Below, piece after piece: positions 43,725 through 55,800 of a stretch of DNA of 64,000 nt. The translations under genes were made by a program, and so were the position numbers. This DNA is from Manihot esculenta (taxonomy: Eukaryota > Streptophyta > Magnoliopsida > Malpighiales > Euphorbiaceae), in contig NC_035169.2 in the NCBI RefSeq assembly GCF_001659605.2, positions 10,562,546 through 10,626,545 of the forward strand, in the 5' to 3' direction. The notes below the pieces were generated by a model. It did no database searches. It worked only from the letters and a program-made list of their open reading frames with translations, and had not been told where the DNA came from. Position 1 is the first letter of the stretch. Every line of letters begins with the position of its first letter.

Positions 43725-43818
43725 TTTTTTTTTTTTGAAATAGGGGGTTGGGGGAGTCGAACCTTAGACCTTTCAAGAGTACAGGATGCACTTTCCACCA
43801 GGTTAAACCTTGGAGTGC
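43725..43818 (-). mobile_element. Short tRNA-like SINE
   Basis: About 94 bp on the minus strand. Box A-like TGGTGGAAAGTG, box B GGTTCGACTCC, then a poly-A tail (poly-T at 43723-43736 on plus). Flanked by a perfect 15-bp target duplication, with an empty site in unit 1 (about 30411-30435). It is shorter than typical plant SINEs, so it may be a tRNA-head-only retroposon. Not a functional tRNA: no cloverleaf was found. Confidence 0.75.
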
Positions 43819-43835
43819 GAACTTTATTTACTCTT

Positions 43836-44500
43836 GTCACTAGGGCTTCTTGGAATAAATTATACCTCATGATAAAAGGAATATTTTTACTATAATGACA
43901 TGTTTTAAATTTTTATTGGAGTCTAAATTAATTGTAATAATTTCTAATTTCTAATTTTTAATTTCATACTCCTACATGTCATATAAGTACATAATATAAA
44001 TATTTTTGATTTATTGCACTCAAGGTTTTAGATTCAACTCTTTTTAATCTTCTATAATTTTGTAACTTTATTAAAAAAAAAAATAGTTTGATTCATTAGA
44101 TATCTGTACACATTATAAAAACAAAAATTTTCGATAAAAACTAGTTACTCAGTTTGAAAATGGGAAAGCATCCATTATTAGCTCATAGTTGACTAAAATT
44201 TGTTCTCTATACAAAGATATTTATTTTAATTTACATGAATTCTGCTATAATTTTAATTTTATATCTTTTATTTAATTTACATATCACCATTTATCTATTG
44301 AAAAAACATTAACGTGAAATTGCGTGATGGCCACACTTAAATTGCATGGGCAAGTTTGAAGAGGTTGGATCAAACCAAATGCATGAACTATCTTACTATT
44401 CATTTTTTTGTAATATCATATATTATTTGTGTTTCCATGCATCCATTTGATCAAGCTTCCCCATCTCCACTTCTATCACAAGTAACCCTAATCAGGGACT
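43836..44500. other. AP4 5' flank
   Basis: Homologous to about 30440-31069, with clearly more differences than the downstream coding region. No gene. Confidence 0.6.
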
Positions 44501-44508
44501 TATATAAA
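44501..44508 (+). promoter_or_regulatory. TATA box of AP4
   Basis: TATATAAA exactly 52 bp before the ATG at 44553. Confidence 0.7.
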
Positions 44509-44552
44509 GCTGTGTGCATTTTGGAGAAATAGCATAACAATATATTTCAGTC

Positions 44553-45887
44553 ATGGCGATCCATCACTCAAGAATTGTGCTTCTATTCTTCCTGTATGCA
44601 ACTTTCACCATGTTCTGCTACGCCTCCAATGTTTTAGAAGCCAAAACCAAACCTACAAAATTGATCACCAAACTAATCCACCGCAATTCTATTCACTCCC
44701 CATTTCATAACCCCCACCACAGCATAGAAGATAAAGCCAAATTCATTTTTGAAAACTCACTTGCACGCTTCACTAATTACAAAACTGATCTAGCTGCTGG
44801 GACTGACATGGGCTTGCTATTTCTAGTACGTTTTTATATAGGCAATCCAGCGATCTCACAACTAGCCGTCATGGACACTGCAAGTAACCTATTATGGGTA
44901 CAATGCTCCCCAAATTGGTATATTTCCCGACGTAGTCCAATTCCATTGTTAGATCCTTTAAAATCATCTACATATGCCAGTATGCCTTGCAAATCAGAGT
45001 TCTGCTCATATTTTCCTAGTTCTAGTTGTATAAATGAGCAGTGCACTTATAATATTTCATATGTCAATGCTCCTCCATCAACAGGAAATGCAGCTACTGA
45101 GCAACTCCTCTTCGAATCAGATGAAAATATAGTTGTTGTTCCTGAAGTAATATTTGGTTGTAGTAAAGTTAACAAAGAATATATTGATGGTGGTATCAAT
45201 GGTGTTTTTGGCCTTGGACCGAAAAAGCTATCTATGGCGAGGCAACTAGCAAACAAATTCTCTTACTGCATTGGGGACTTTTATGATCCCAACTACAACT
45301 ATAATCGCTTGATCTTAGGAGATGAGGCACGCTTAGAGGGAGATACAACACCTCTGGAGATGAGTGAATTACATTACTATTTAAATCTTCAAGAAATAAG
45401 CATTGGAGAAAACACGCTTGATATTGATAAGAAAGTGTTTATAAGAAACATAACAGATAAAAGCAAGCTATCTGGAGTAATCATAGACTCCGGAAGTGTG
45501 GCTACTTGGCTGGTGAACGAAGCGTATTACAGGTTTAGGAATGAGGTGAAGAGGATATTGGGTGATTCTATAGTAGACACGAAGGAATGTAGATGGTGTT
45601 TGTGCTATGAAGGTACCATGGCTCAGAACCTAACAAACTTTCCAGAAGTGGTCTACCACTTTAGTGAAGAAGCTGTTTTAGAAGTGGGATTTGATGGTAT
45701 ATTTTATCAAGCTACCGCATCTATATTTTGCATGGCTGTTTATCCAAGCTCTCGTCTTCCAGACAAGCCTTTTCAGGATGCAACTGTCATAGGTGTCATG
45801 GCTCAACAAAACCATAACGTAGCTTATGATTTGCAAGAGAAGAAATTATATCTGGAGAGTATTGATTGTCAAGTTTATGAGGGTTAG
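44553..45887 (+). CDS. Aspartic protease AP4 (A1 family, type b), intronless
   Basis: 444 aa. Signal peptide 1 to about 25; pro-region as in AP1; then a type-specific stretch TDLAAGTDMGLLF. DTAS at Asp108, DSGS at Asp312. Has a 4-residue extension NWYIS before RRSPIPLL relative to type a. Intact counterpart of the disrupted AP2, showing the empty insertion site at codons for GDTTPLEM. The only undamaged type-b copy in the window. Confidence 0.92.
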   Translation: MAIHHSRIVLLFFLYATFTMFCYASNVLEAKTKPTKLITKLIHRNSIHSPFHNPHHSIEDKAKFIFENSLARFTNYKTDLAAGTDMGLLFLVRFYIGNPAISQLAVMDTASNLLWVQCSPNWYISRRSPIPLLDPLKSSTYASMPCKSEFCSYFPSSSCINEQCTYNISYVNAPPSTGNAATEQLLFESDENIVVVPEVIFGCSKVNKEYIDGGINGVFGLGPKKLSMARQLANKFSYCIGDFYDPNYNYNRLILGDEARLEGDTTPLEMSELHYYLNLQEISIGENTLDIDKKVFIRNITDKSKLSGVIIDSGSVATWLVNEAYYRFRNEVKRILGDSIVDTKECRWCLCYEGTMAQNLTNFPEVVYHFSEEAVLEVGFDGIFYQATASIFCMAVYPSSRLPDKPFQDATVIGVMAQQNHNVAYDLQEKKLYLESIDCQVYEG

Positions 45888-46445
45888 CTTTTATTAATGT
45901 TTTATTGGGTTCGTCTTATTCAGATAGAGGAATTTTAACAATGTTTTCTATGTATTTTGATCTTTTCTATATATGATTTTAAAGAACTAAATAAGCATAT
46001 CGTGGGTTCTGCCATCTTTTTATTGTTATTGGTTGCTTTAAGTTTTCTCCTTTTTACCACTCTCTTAAAAACACCGATGCTTCCTTTTTCATCCACTTCT
46101 TATTATTGGTCACTCTGCTCCTTTTAATAAATTATTAATTTTCTAAAACGTTCATGTTTAATATATATTAAAAATAATATAAATTTATTATTTTTAAAAA
46201 ATATTTATATTTTATAATTTCTACGATACGATGAAGGAGTAATTATTTAATTATTAATCAATTTTATAGTATGAACTGTAGACGAAAAAAAAAAATCTAG
46301 CATGAGAGAAAAAATTCTAAACATGGAATTAAAGAGAAAAAAATCTTTTAAAAAAAAAAAAAAAAAAAAAAACTAAAATACTAGCCAATAGATGTTGGAA
46401 TATGCAGGCCTGGAGTTCTTCAAGTTGTAGCGATTGTTTGATATT
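45888..46445. other. AP4-FAS1-2 spacer
   Basis: Near-identical to 36936-37577, with an A-run expansion near 46350. No gene. Confidence 0.65.
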
Positions 46446-47180
46446 TCAAAGAGAGCCATTTAACACCTTACTAAAGGTATCCTTGAGGGATTCCTTCTCC
46501 CATTGATCGTCAAATCCGCTCGGGAAACGAAACTTGGGATGAAAGAAATCTTCAACCCCATGAACAACCACACTCCCATCGTTGTAAATGTTCCATTTTG
46601 TGATCTTTACGCCATTGATGGATGGACAACCACTCTTGGGTTCTGTTACCTTTAGAGTACTCACCTTAACATCTGAATTAATATCCAACGTAAGTATCTC
46701 AGACCCCTCAAACAGGCGTCCTGAATCAAAAGCTTCTTTGTCAATCTTGGATTTTGCAATCTGATAACCAAGAAACTCATAGTTCTCAATGCCAGCAGCT
46801 TCTTCATCTGGAGGAGCAAATATAGTGATTGTATTGTTTTTATATATAGTGATTCTATCACGTTGATACCAATTATAAGGCGTAACTGAGATTAGCCTTT
46901 TCTCAAGAATCAAAGACATGATCTTATAACCAGCATCCCATAAGGCTTTTGTAATATTATTTATGATCACTGTCACCTCATCATCTGATGGGAAAAATTC
47001 CTTGTGACAACCTCCTTTTGAATTATCTGCATATGCCCCATACTTGTACAATACCAAATGACGTATATCTGGATATCTAACCTCACCTCGCGGCGGCTCT
47101 TCACACTGTGCCGACGATATCTGATTCAACTGAAGGAAAACCAAAACAATTAAAAAGGGTACAAGAGAAGTAGATGCCAT
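46446..47180 (-). CDS. Secreted FAS1-domain protein FAS1-2 (FLA20/21-like), intronless
   Basis: 244 aa, identical in sequence to FAS1-1 except for the last residue (Leu for Pro, one base). Same signal peptide, single FAS1 domain with TITIFAPPDEEA and VVVHGVEDFF, no GPI tail, same upstream TATATAAA. The near-identity shows very recent duplication or gene conversion. Confidence 0.8.
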   Translation of the reverse strand: MASTSLVPFLIVLVFLQLNQISSAQCEEPPRGEVRYPDIRHLVLYKYGAYADNSKGGCHKEFFPSDDEVTVIINNITKALWDAGYKIMSLILEKRLISVTPYNWYQRDRITIYKNNTITIFAPPDEEAAGIENYEFLGYQIAKSKIDKEAFDSGRLFEGSEILTLDINSDVKVSTLKVTEPKSGCPSINGVKITKWNIYNDGSVVVHGVEDFFHPKFRFPSGFDDQWEKESLKDTFSKVLNGSL

Positions 47181-47564
47181 TAGATTAGCAGTGCAGTTGT
47201 GGGATATATTAAAAGAGGCAGCAGTTTTTATATAGAGTGGAGTTTTGGTTGGATTTGAATTTTAATCAACTCATACACCCAATCATTGAAGAAGCCAAAC
47301 TAATCGTCTTTCTTGCAGCAGAGTCCAATCACGCAAGTAATTGGTTTGGACACACTTCAAAACTGAATTATTAATCTTCCATTATACAAACTGAAAAATG
47401 CATTGGGAATATTAATATATAATAGACGACGACAAAGTTTTTTTAAAAAAAAAAAAAAGATAAGACGAACAAAATCTTTTCACAAAAATTACTTAAAATG
47501 GGACTCTAATATTTACAAGAAAGGGAAAATTGGATTCCAAACAAATGGCAATCACGGACTCAGG

Positions 47565-47699
47565 ATGGCAATCCATTCAAGAATTGCATTCCTCTTTTTC
47601 ACATGTATAATTTTCGGCATTATATGCCTACACAGATGCCATAACGAAACCTACACAGATGCCATAACAAATATCGGTAATTACATGGAAACATACTAA
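47565..47699 (+). pseudogene. Protease 5' leader fragment, copy 2
   Basis: Twin of 38694-38828; same 44 codons and stop. Confidence 0.5.
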
Positions 47700-47800
47700 A
47701 CAAAGATATGGATGTTTGCAAGTAAAAGAGAAAATCTATTAATAGATAGAAAATTAGAATGGCTGAAAGAAAATGTTTTTGGCCTTACCAAAGGCAGTGA

Positions 47801-48216
47801 AGAGCATACGCATGAAGAAATCCATATGCTGTTGATTCACACATTCAGTTGGAAAACGAATCTCGGGGTGAAAGGTGTCTTCAACCCCATGAACAAGCAC
47901 GCTCCCATCATTGTAGATGTTCTATTTTTTTATCTTTACGCCATTGATATATGGAAGGACAGCCACTCTTGGGTGCTGTGACGTTAAGCCTACTGACCTT
48001 AACAATATCTAGATTAATATACAACGCAAGTATCTCAGAGCCCTCAGATAGCTGTCCTGAATCAAAAGCTTCTTTGTCAATCTTGGATTTTGCAACATGG
48101 TAACCAAGAAACAAGGCCAAGAGCTTCTTCATCTGGAGGAGCAAATATTGTGATTTTATTGTTGTTATATATAGTGATTCTGTCACTTTGATACCAATTA
48201 CAAGGCATAACTGAGG
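47801..48216 (-). pseudogene. Decayed FAS1 copy 2
   Basis: Twin of 38930-39345, sharing the same frame breaks and the same TAG. The damage therefore predates the copying of this block. Confidence 0.8.
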
Positions 48217-48432
48217 TTTTTATATTGTCTCAAACAAAAAAGAAAGAAAATTATGAAAGTACAAAAATTTAATTTTCATAAAATTAGGTTTGATTTATGA
48301 CTACAATTGTACAAAGTTTATATTTAAGGTTCAAAAAGATTAGGCTTTTAAAATCCAGTTGCCCTTGATGTTCAAAAAGATTAGGTTAATATAGAGATGC
48401 ATGTGCACGTTTGGTAATTAGATATGATGTAC

Positions 48433-48885
48433 CTGATCTGGTTTTATCTTTTGAAAACCGAATTTATCAGTCCATATAGATTCTGCTTCTTCAGCAGCAG
48501 GGAGCACAACGCCCTGAACATTTAAAAAAGCCAGCAACTTCTCTATGCAGGAGAACAATAATTGGAAATATCCCTGAGAAAGTAAATTGCTCCATAAATA
48601 AAGCTTTAGAAAGCACTATAGTCCAACGGCTAAAACTATAATACATAAAACTATTACAGTACATTTCAACAAACATGGTTGAGCCAAATGCAAAATAAGC
48701 GAACTTTTGCTTAATGGACTTAGGAAGGCTCAAGGACAATGCAAATGAAATTAACCAGGCATAATGCACAACATCCACATGATAAGCTCACCTTCCCCTG
48801 ATTACCATTACTTGTTGCAACTAGGGGAAGTTCAGCAACTTCTTGCCCAAAAATTCTAAGTACTCCAGCTGACACAACAAATGAG
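48433..48885 (-). pseudogene. Captured IDM1-like exons, copy 2
   Basis: Twin of 39562-40013: blocks 48885-48792 and 48573-48433. The acceptor before the first block reads GGAG where copy 1 has GCAG, and there is a 1-bp insertion in the intron. Fragment only. Confidence 0.75.
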
Positions 48886-48980
48886 CTCCAAAATAGAAAC
48901 ATAGACTTTTGTCAACCTTCAGAAAATGAAATTAAACTAGCTTGTAGATCAAGTCCACCTCTTACTTGACTACTAATACG

Positions 48981-49045
48981 GCACAGAATGTTGGCATGTG
49001 TCGATACAACTATTATCAGGAAAATGCCTGCAAAATTTTGATTTG
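48981..49045 (-). repeat. Inverted, re-ordered protease fragment, copy 2
   Basis: Twin of 40109-40173 with the same swapped block order. Confidence 0.7.
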
Positions 49046-49086
49046 TCTGCAAATTGTTGTATTAAACAATGTTTCATTGTGCTTGG

Positions 49087-49420
49087 GACAAGAGCCGCTT
49101 GGATTAGATAAATTGTATAGGATTAGTGGACCTGCGAGGAAAGGACTGCTCGTATGAGATGAGATGAAGCCGCTGAAGGTACAAGCAAACCACAATACCA
49201 AGAGTTCGGTTCTGATTTAGTAATTATATATGATTTAGTTGCGATCAGAATATTGCAAATTTAGTAGGAAAAAATGTCACGATCATCAGCTTTGTACTTG
49301 GGATAGAATTGTACCTTGGCGATTTAATTTGCCGCAGGTTCATGCGTAGAACAATGGATCCAAAAATTATTTGGATCAATTTGAGTCGGACGGGTTGAAT
49401 ATAAACTCAAATAAATAAAA
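49087..49420 (+). repeat. R repeat, copy 3 (order B-A)
   Basis: Aligned with 40215-40575 but with many substitutions and indels, in contrast to the near-identity just to its left. Confidence 0.5.
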
Positions 49421-49667
49421 AATTAATTTTAATAAAGTTAAAAAATTAATTAATGCGAATAATTTTTTATTAAAGAGAAATAGCTTTCTCTTAAAAAGTC
49501 ATGTTTTAAAATTTTAAGAATTTTGTTGATGTCACTAAATTTGTATAGCAACAATGCTATTTATTTTATTTTTAAAAATTATTACTAAACAATAAAAATA
49601 AGTTTTTTTTTTTAAAAAGCAACTTCTTTGAGAAAACATATCCTAAATATTATTATTTTTTTATATA

Positions 49668-49968
49668 CTATTGCACTTCGATGCCTAGGATTAAAATATT
49701 AGAATCCCTAAAACTGTTACTAATAGGTGAATTTCCAATTTCTACTTTTTGACTTTTAGAAGCTGCATTCTTCATTTTTTTTTGAATTTCTTGGAAAATA
49801 TGTTAATATGTTGTCTTGTCCTATTCCTTGGCATCACATGTAACCACTTTCACCATTTTCCAAGTAACCAAAATCCTTTATCAATCTGTAGAAAAGAAGC
49901 CTTATTATAACAAACAATTTGCTTCCACAATGAAACATTGTGAATTGCTATGATTGAAATTGGGTTTG
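49668..49968 (+). repeat. PMR6 intron-3-like segment, copy 3
   Basis: Homologue of 19970-20312 and of 40847-41140; closer to the latter. Confidence 0.8.
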
Positions 49969-50129
49969 GATTCAAAATTTTAATTGCGCTAATTGAATTT
50001 GAGATTTAAATCATACAAACTCAAATTAGACTAAAATTATTGAAAGAGAGTCGATCAAAATTTTTTTAAAAAACTATATATTATATCGAAATACATACAC
50101 TTTAATTTTAACTATATTCTATTTTATAT

Positions 50130-50412
50130 GTTATCATTATTTATTTATATATTTGCTACTCACTGATATGAAATATTAGCGAAATATGTTTGTGTTTGTG
50201 CTGTGACATGTCAGAAAAAATTGTATTATTTTATTTAATATAATTGAAAAGAAATTAATAATGAAAACAGGAATGTTAAAAAAGTGCAGAAGGATTATGA
50301 TGGTGTTTTTGGAAGGTAGCAGGAAACAAAAATGTGTATCTCTATCTCTTTGCATTTGTTTAAAAATTTATGAAGCATATGCAAGCTACCACAGTGTCAC
50401 AGTAAAAGCTGA
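50130..50412 (+). repeat. Protease-unit leader repeat, copy 3
   Basis: Homologue of 23998-24262 and 41308-41580. Here it continues without interruption into the AP5 promoter region, showing the arrangement without the 3.1-kb insert of unit 1. Confidence 0.85.
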
Positions 50413-50728
50413 ACCAAATTAAGTCTTTACAGTAGCACTCAGATCCACTGGTCCACCACACAAACTGTCCACTAGAACTTAAGCTCTTTTTTTTTTTAAA
50501 TCAATTTGAACCATTTTATGCATCATGTTACCATTTATCAACTGAAAAAAAAGATTGGAAAAAGAAACTGCATGGGCAAGTTTGGAGAGGTTGGATCAAA
50601 CCAAATGCATGACCTATCTTAGTATTCATTTTCTTGTTATTACATATTATTTAATTGTGTTTCCATGCATCCATTTGATCAAACTTCACCATCTCCACTT
50701 CTATGACTAGTAACCCTAATCAGGGACT

Positions 50729-50736
50729 TATATAAA
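50729..50736 (+). promoter_or_regulatory. TATA box of AP5
   Basis: TATATAAA exactly 52 bp before the ATG at 50781. Confidence 0.7.
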
Positions 50737-50780
50737 GCTGTGTATATTATGGAGAAATAGTATACCAATATATTTCAATC

Positions 50781-52103
50781 ATGGCGATCCATCACTCGAG
50801 AATTGTGCTTTTCTTGTTCTTCTATGCAACTTTCACCATTTTCTGCTATGTCTCCGTTATTTCAGAAGCCAAAACCAAACCTACAAAATTAATCACCAAA
50901 CTAATCCACCGCAATTCTATTCACTCCCCATTTCATAACCCCCACCACGGCATAGAAGATAAGGCCAAATTCATTTTTGAAAGTTCACTTGCTCGCTTCG
51001 CTAATCATAATTACAAAACTTATTTGATTCCTGGAACTCATATGTGGTTCATATTTCTAGTACGTTTTTACATAGGCAACCCCACAATCCCGCAGCTAGC
51101 CATCATGGACACAGCGAGTAGCCTACTATGGATACAATGCTCTGCTCGACGCAGTCCAATTCCATTGTTAGATCCTATAAAATCATCGACATATGCCAAC
51201 ATTCTCTGCAAATCAAAATTTTGCAGGCATTTTCCTGATAATAGTTGTATCAAGAACCATTGCACTTATAACATATCATATGTCAATGCTCCTACATCAG
51301 TAGGAAATGCAGCTACTGAGCAGCTCCTCTTTGAATCAGACGGAAATATAGTTGTTGTTTCTCAAGTAATATTTGGCTGCAACACTGTTGAGAAGACATA
51401 TATTGATAATGGTATTAATGGTGTTTTTGGCCTCGGACCAGAAAATATTTCTATGGCCAGGCAACTAGCAAACAAATTCTCCTACTGTATTGGTGACTTT
51501 TATGATCCCAACTATAACCGCTTAATCTTAGGAGATGAGGCGCGTTTAGAGGGCGATGCAACATCTCTAGAAATGAGTGAAGTACATTACTATTTAAACC
51601 TACAAGGAATAAGCATAGGAGATAACAAGCTTGATATTGATAAGAATGTGTTCAAAAGAAACTTAACAGATCAAAGCAAGCTCACTGGAGTAATCATAGA
51701 CTCGGGAAGTATTGCTACTTGGCTGATTAACGAAGCTTATTACAAGTTTAGGAATGAAGTAAAGAGGATACTGAGTGATTCTATCATAGAAGACATGGAT
51801 GGATGTAGATGGTGTTTGTGCTACAAAGGTAATATGAATGAAGACCTAAAAGGCTTTCCAGAAGTGGTGTACCACTTTAGTGAAGAAGCTGATCTAGAAG
51901 TAGGGTTTGATGGCATATTTTATGAAGCTACAACATCTACATTTTGCATGGCTGTTTATCCAAGTTCTCATCTTCCTTATAAGCATTTCTGGGATATCAC
52001 CGTTATAGGCATCATGGCTCAACAAAACCATAACATAGCTTATGATTTGCATGAGAAGAAATTATATTTTGAGAGTATTGATTGTGAAGTTTATGAAGGT
52101 TAG
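50781..52103 (+). CDS. Aspartic protease AP5 (A1 family, type a), intronless
   Basis: 440 aa. Same layout as AP1/AP3 with signal peptide, DTAS at Asp110 and DSGS at Asp307. It lacks two residues in the YDPNYN repeat region (one Tyr-Asn pair). The leader resembles AP1 (VSVISEA) while the body resembles AP3, suggesting exchange between copies. Last gene of the cluster; no type-b or FAS1 partner follows. Confidence 0.9.
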   Translation: MAIHHSRIVLFLFFYATFTIFCYVSVISEAKTKPTKLITKLIHRNSIHSPFHNPHHGIEDKAKFIFESSLARFANHNYKTYLIPGTHMWFIFLVRFYIGNPTIPQLAIMDTASSLLWIQCSARRSPIPLLDPIKSSTYANILCKSKFCRHFPDNSCIKNHCTYNISYVNAPTSVGNAATEQLLFESDGNIVVVSQVIFGCNTVEKTYIDNGINGVFGLGPENISMARQLANKFSYCIGDFYDPNYNRLILGDEARLEGDATSLEMSEVHYYLNLQGISIGDNKLDIDKNVFKRNLTDQSKLTGVIIDSGSIATWLINEAYYKFRNEVKRILSDSIIEDMDGCRWCLCYKGNMNEDLKGFPEVVYHFSEEADLEVGFDGIFYEATTSTFCMAVYPSSHLPYKHFWDITVIGIMAQQNHNIAYDLHEKKLYFESIDCEVYEG

Positions 52104-52815
52104 CTATAATTAATGTTTTATTATGTATTACTTTATTTAGAGTGTATTAATACATACAAATTAGAAGTGTTTGATTTTCGATTTTGATACAATTTTACAT
52201 AAAATTAAAATTAAAATCAAATATTTTTTTTTAAAATTTTAGAAACCGAATTCGATTTTAGTTCTAGTTTTATTTATATTTATATTTTGATTTTAATTTT
52301 TTTTTTTTTTAATTTGAATTTCAATTATACTTTAAAATATAATATTTTTATGTTAATTTAAAATAATAAAGTAATGATTTATGATTAAATTAAAAAATAA
52401 CATAGATCATCAACCACATGACTAAATAATTTAGCATCAATCTCCCCAACTAATATAGATTTGGCAACATAATCAGCTGAAGAATATATTCACAAATTTC
52501 CAGTTAAGTACCAACTGATTTAAGTGGGAAGAGAGAGAGAATAATAAGAGATGCGCACAAATCATTCTTCATGTGCACCATATTACTAACAAATTTAATA
52601 CATCTTAACATTACATTTATGGTTGCTATTTCTGATATCTTTAAGATTAGATTGAGGTCAAAAAATAAAAGAGAAATGACGAGGAAAAAATTAAATAAGG
52701 CAAAAGAATAGCACCACCATGTGGAGGAGGAGAGTTTCTAATGTCTCCAATCCACACAATGCTTTTTTTTTTTCTTTTTTTGTTAATGGTGGACCATCCA
52801 ACCCAGAGAAACCAA
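52104..52815. other. Right edge of the protease cluster
   Basis: Homology to the AP3 3' flank ends near 52560; beyond it lies unique sequence and the 3' flank of the PP2A gene. No gene. Confidence 0.6.
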
Positions 52816-55800
52816 TTAAACAGTGATCATGCCATCTCCCCCTCTCTGAGATGCAACATCAGCCAGTCTCTTCCATGTCATTTCCCGTTGCTCTTCCACT
52901 TCTTTGGCCCTTGACTCTTTCTCTTCGTACTGCCTCTCACACTCTTCAAACAACTCCGCATCCATTTCCATGAACATTTTCCGAACATTAACTGTAAGTC
53001 CATGAACAGCTTGGTTCCAATGACTTTGGATATTCTTCTCCAATGCCTCAAAAATAATTGGTAATACCTCACTACGATTCTGAGCAATCAAACTCACGAT
53101 GTGTTCATTGTTCCACAGAAACAGGGCTCTTTCTGCAACCTGCAACACCAATTTCACCTAAGCAAATTTCAAGGGTAGAAAACAAAAATGCTATTTCGTA
53201 GTCAACTACACTCTATTCTAAATAAATCCAATTTTAAACCTGATCAGATTCCTTCAAGACTTCCTATCAGCTGTAAAAAGCATGAACATAATGAGATGCA
53301 ATTTGTCATGATTCACACCCCAGAGAAGCTCCAAAATAATCTATCTTGACAATTGTATGACACAACATTAAACACCAGTCTACACATCAAATGTGCGTTA
53401 ACAGGGCATATTTTTTTCTGATAACAAGCATGGAAAACTCTGGAAAAAAAGCCAGTTTTAAGTTTACAGGGCAAGATTTGAAGGAAAATTTGGAGGCATA
53501 AAAGGGATTTTCTAGGCAAACTAAGATATTGATCAAATAAATCGAAAATGTCTTGGGACAGACAATCAAAATCAATAAAAATCAAGATGCTGTCATAACT
53601 GAGCAAAATCTCTGGGATACGCATAACCGGCAATGCTACAATCCAGCTTAATGAAAGATAATATTTAAGGTAGAAAAAATTTTGACCACCACTGCTGGAC
53701 TTGTCACTACTGGGACCTGGTTGCTAGATATAGAAAATTCAGACTAAATAACAGCTTTTTAAACAACACAACCAGATATGCATCATATGGTAGGCTGATA
53801 ATATGCACATTTATGTAGTTTTAATATTCTACAACAGTTAGATATTGAGTTTGATTTTATTTAAAACTGGTTGATTCGTTTAAATTTTGTTATCTTAATA
53901 GGTTAAACAAGAATTGGAGAATAATAAAAAAAAAAATCCAATTTGGACTCTACATTCTAAAATCAAACGTGGACACAATCAAATTCATAGAAGGATAAGA
54001 AACAAAGCCATACTTAAACTCTAATTCCAGACGAACTGTGTTATGGACTACGTTATGGGCATAACATACTTGACAAAGAGAGTCTAGTTTCAAATTCGAG
54101 AAGCAAAAAGATAACTCTTTGATTTTAGCTACTTGTATTTAGGATAAGTTAGGACTCATAGCACTACAAAAAGAGGACATTCTGATGTATCTAGTAGCTG
54201 ATCTTATCTCTATCTCCCATTCTTAATTAGTTTAAGAGGCTGAAAACACTCCTCTCATTGTGGTGTTTTAGCCATAAACATGTGTGGCTAAATTTCTTCT
54301 TTCAGTTAAAGGATAATTGAGGTTTCAGTTCAATTGGTTGTGAGATTTACGTGATTCTATTGTTTTTTTATTTGTTCTTAATATTTATATTGTTTCTGTA
54401 ATTAGTGTTTATTATTATTATATTGATTATTGCAATAAGGGTCCCATGCATAGTTATTAGAATAATATATTGCTATTCAAATTGATTAAATCTGTAATTG
54501 TTTAGTTTAATCTGAAACAAGTGGTGAATTAGGTTGCATAAGGTCCTCCTAAAGAACAATATAATCTAACTTAAATAAACCGAGTGTCTCGCATTTGTTA
54601 GTTAAAATCAGGTCCTTCTAAATCTTAATACTGCAATTGGATTAAATTCTAAGAGTGTCTCCTATGATTGTCCAATAGTTAGAGCTAGTTAACGAGCGTC
54701 TCTTAGCTAGTTTTAAATCTAAGGAATGATTGGATATCTGAAACGTTTTTGATATCTATAATTGGTTTATCAATAATTAATTTTGGATTATTTTTATATC
54801 TGTGATCAAGGAATAAAGCTGAAACTAAGATTATTTCTTTGACTGAATATTTATCATCTTAATTCTTTCTCTTATATTTAATTGCTTATTTCTTTGAATT
54901 AATTTTATTTCTTTTCACTTCTCTACATTCAAAACCTCCCCCATTTTATTTTATTTATATATCTTGTTAATTCAATATAATTAATTTACTTAGGGATCGA
55001 CCCTTCTAACCATTATCAGCAGAAATTTATTTTTGGTGGTTTCAACGCCCATCACAGGTAGCATGCTCATAAGATCTAGGTAGCTAAGAAAAAAAATCTC
55101 CAGAGATGAGAGCAGGGTTATCAGAATTTTAGATGGCCATGAGCAGATGACAAAGAAAGAAAAGATAAATGTATATTAATTGATGCTCATGATCTGTAGA
55201 TTATGAGCACAAGATATAAGACTAAACACTGGTCATAGCATCGTAGTAGGAAAAGGTTTACTAAATAAAGTAGGCAAAGTGGAATCTGAAGCCTATCCCA
55301 AGTAGATTTAAGATATTCAGTGGACTGGTCATGGAATAACTGATAATTAAAAAATAGAATGCATTCAAATTGCATTCATCATTGGATCAATTTTTAACAA
55401 ATTAATAACACTGTAGCTTGCACATGAGAAGACCTTTAAGTAAAAGCCAACAATCAAATAGGGTGATGATGAACACCGTCAACTGCAAGTAACCAAGAGA
55501 TTAAAGTGCCAAACAGAACAAACAATGAATCAAGGATTAGCATAAATAGGTTGATAGTTAGATGACAAGAGAGAGAAAATAACACCCCTCGTCCATTTGA
55601 TGGTCAAGAATTCACAAATTAGATCTGACAAAATAAACAGTTTTGGGTCATTGCATCTTCATTATAAAACAAATTAATGATGAAACGAAGCATCCATATG
55701 CGAGAATAGAGTTTTTTTTTCAAAAAAAAAAAAACAAGAAACTTCTGGCAGAATACTATACTTCCACAAGAAATAATAAGAAAAAGTTCATTTCTTTTTC

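Noticed and set aside
43736..43818. Possible functional tRNA gene
   Set aside because: Box A and B are present, but no cloverleaf was found, an A-tail follows and the piece is flanked by a target duplication, so it is a SINE.
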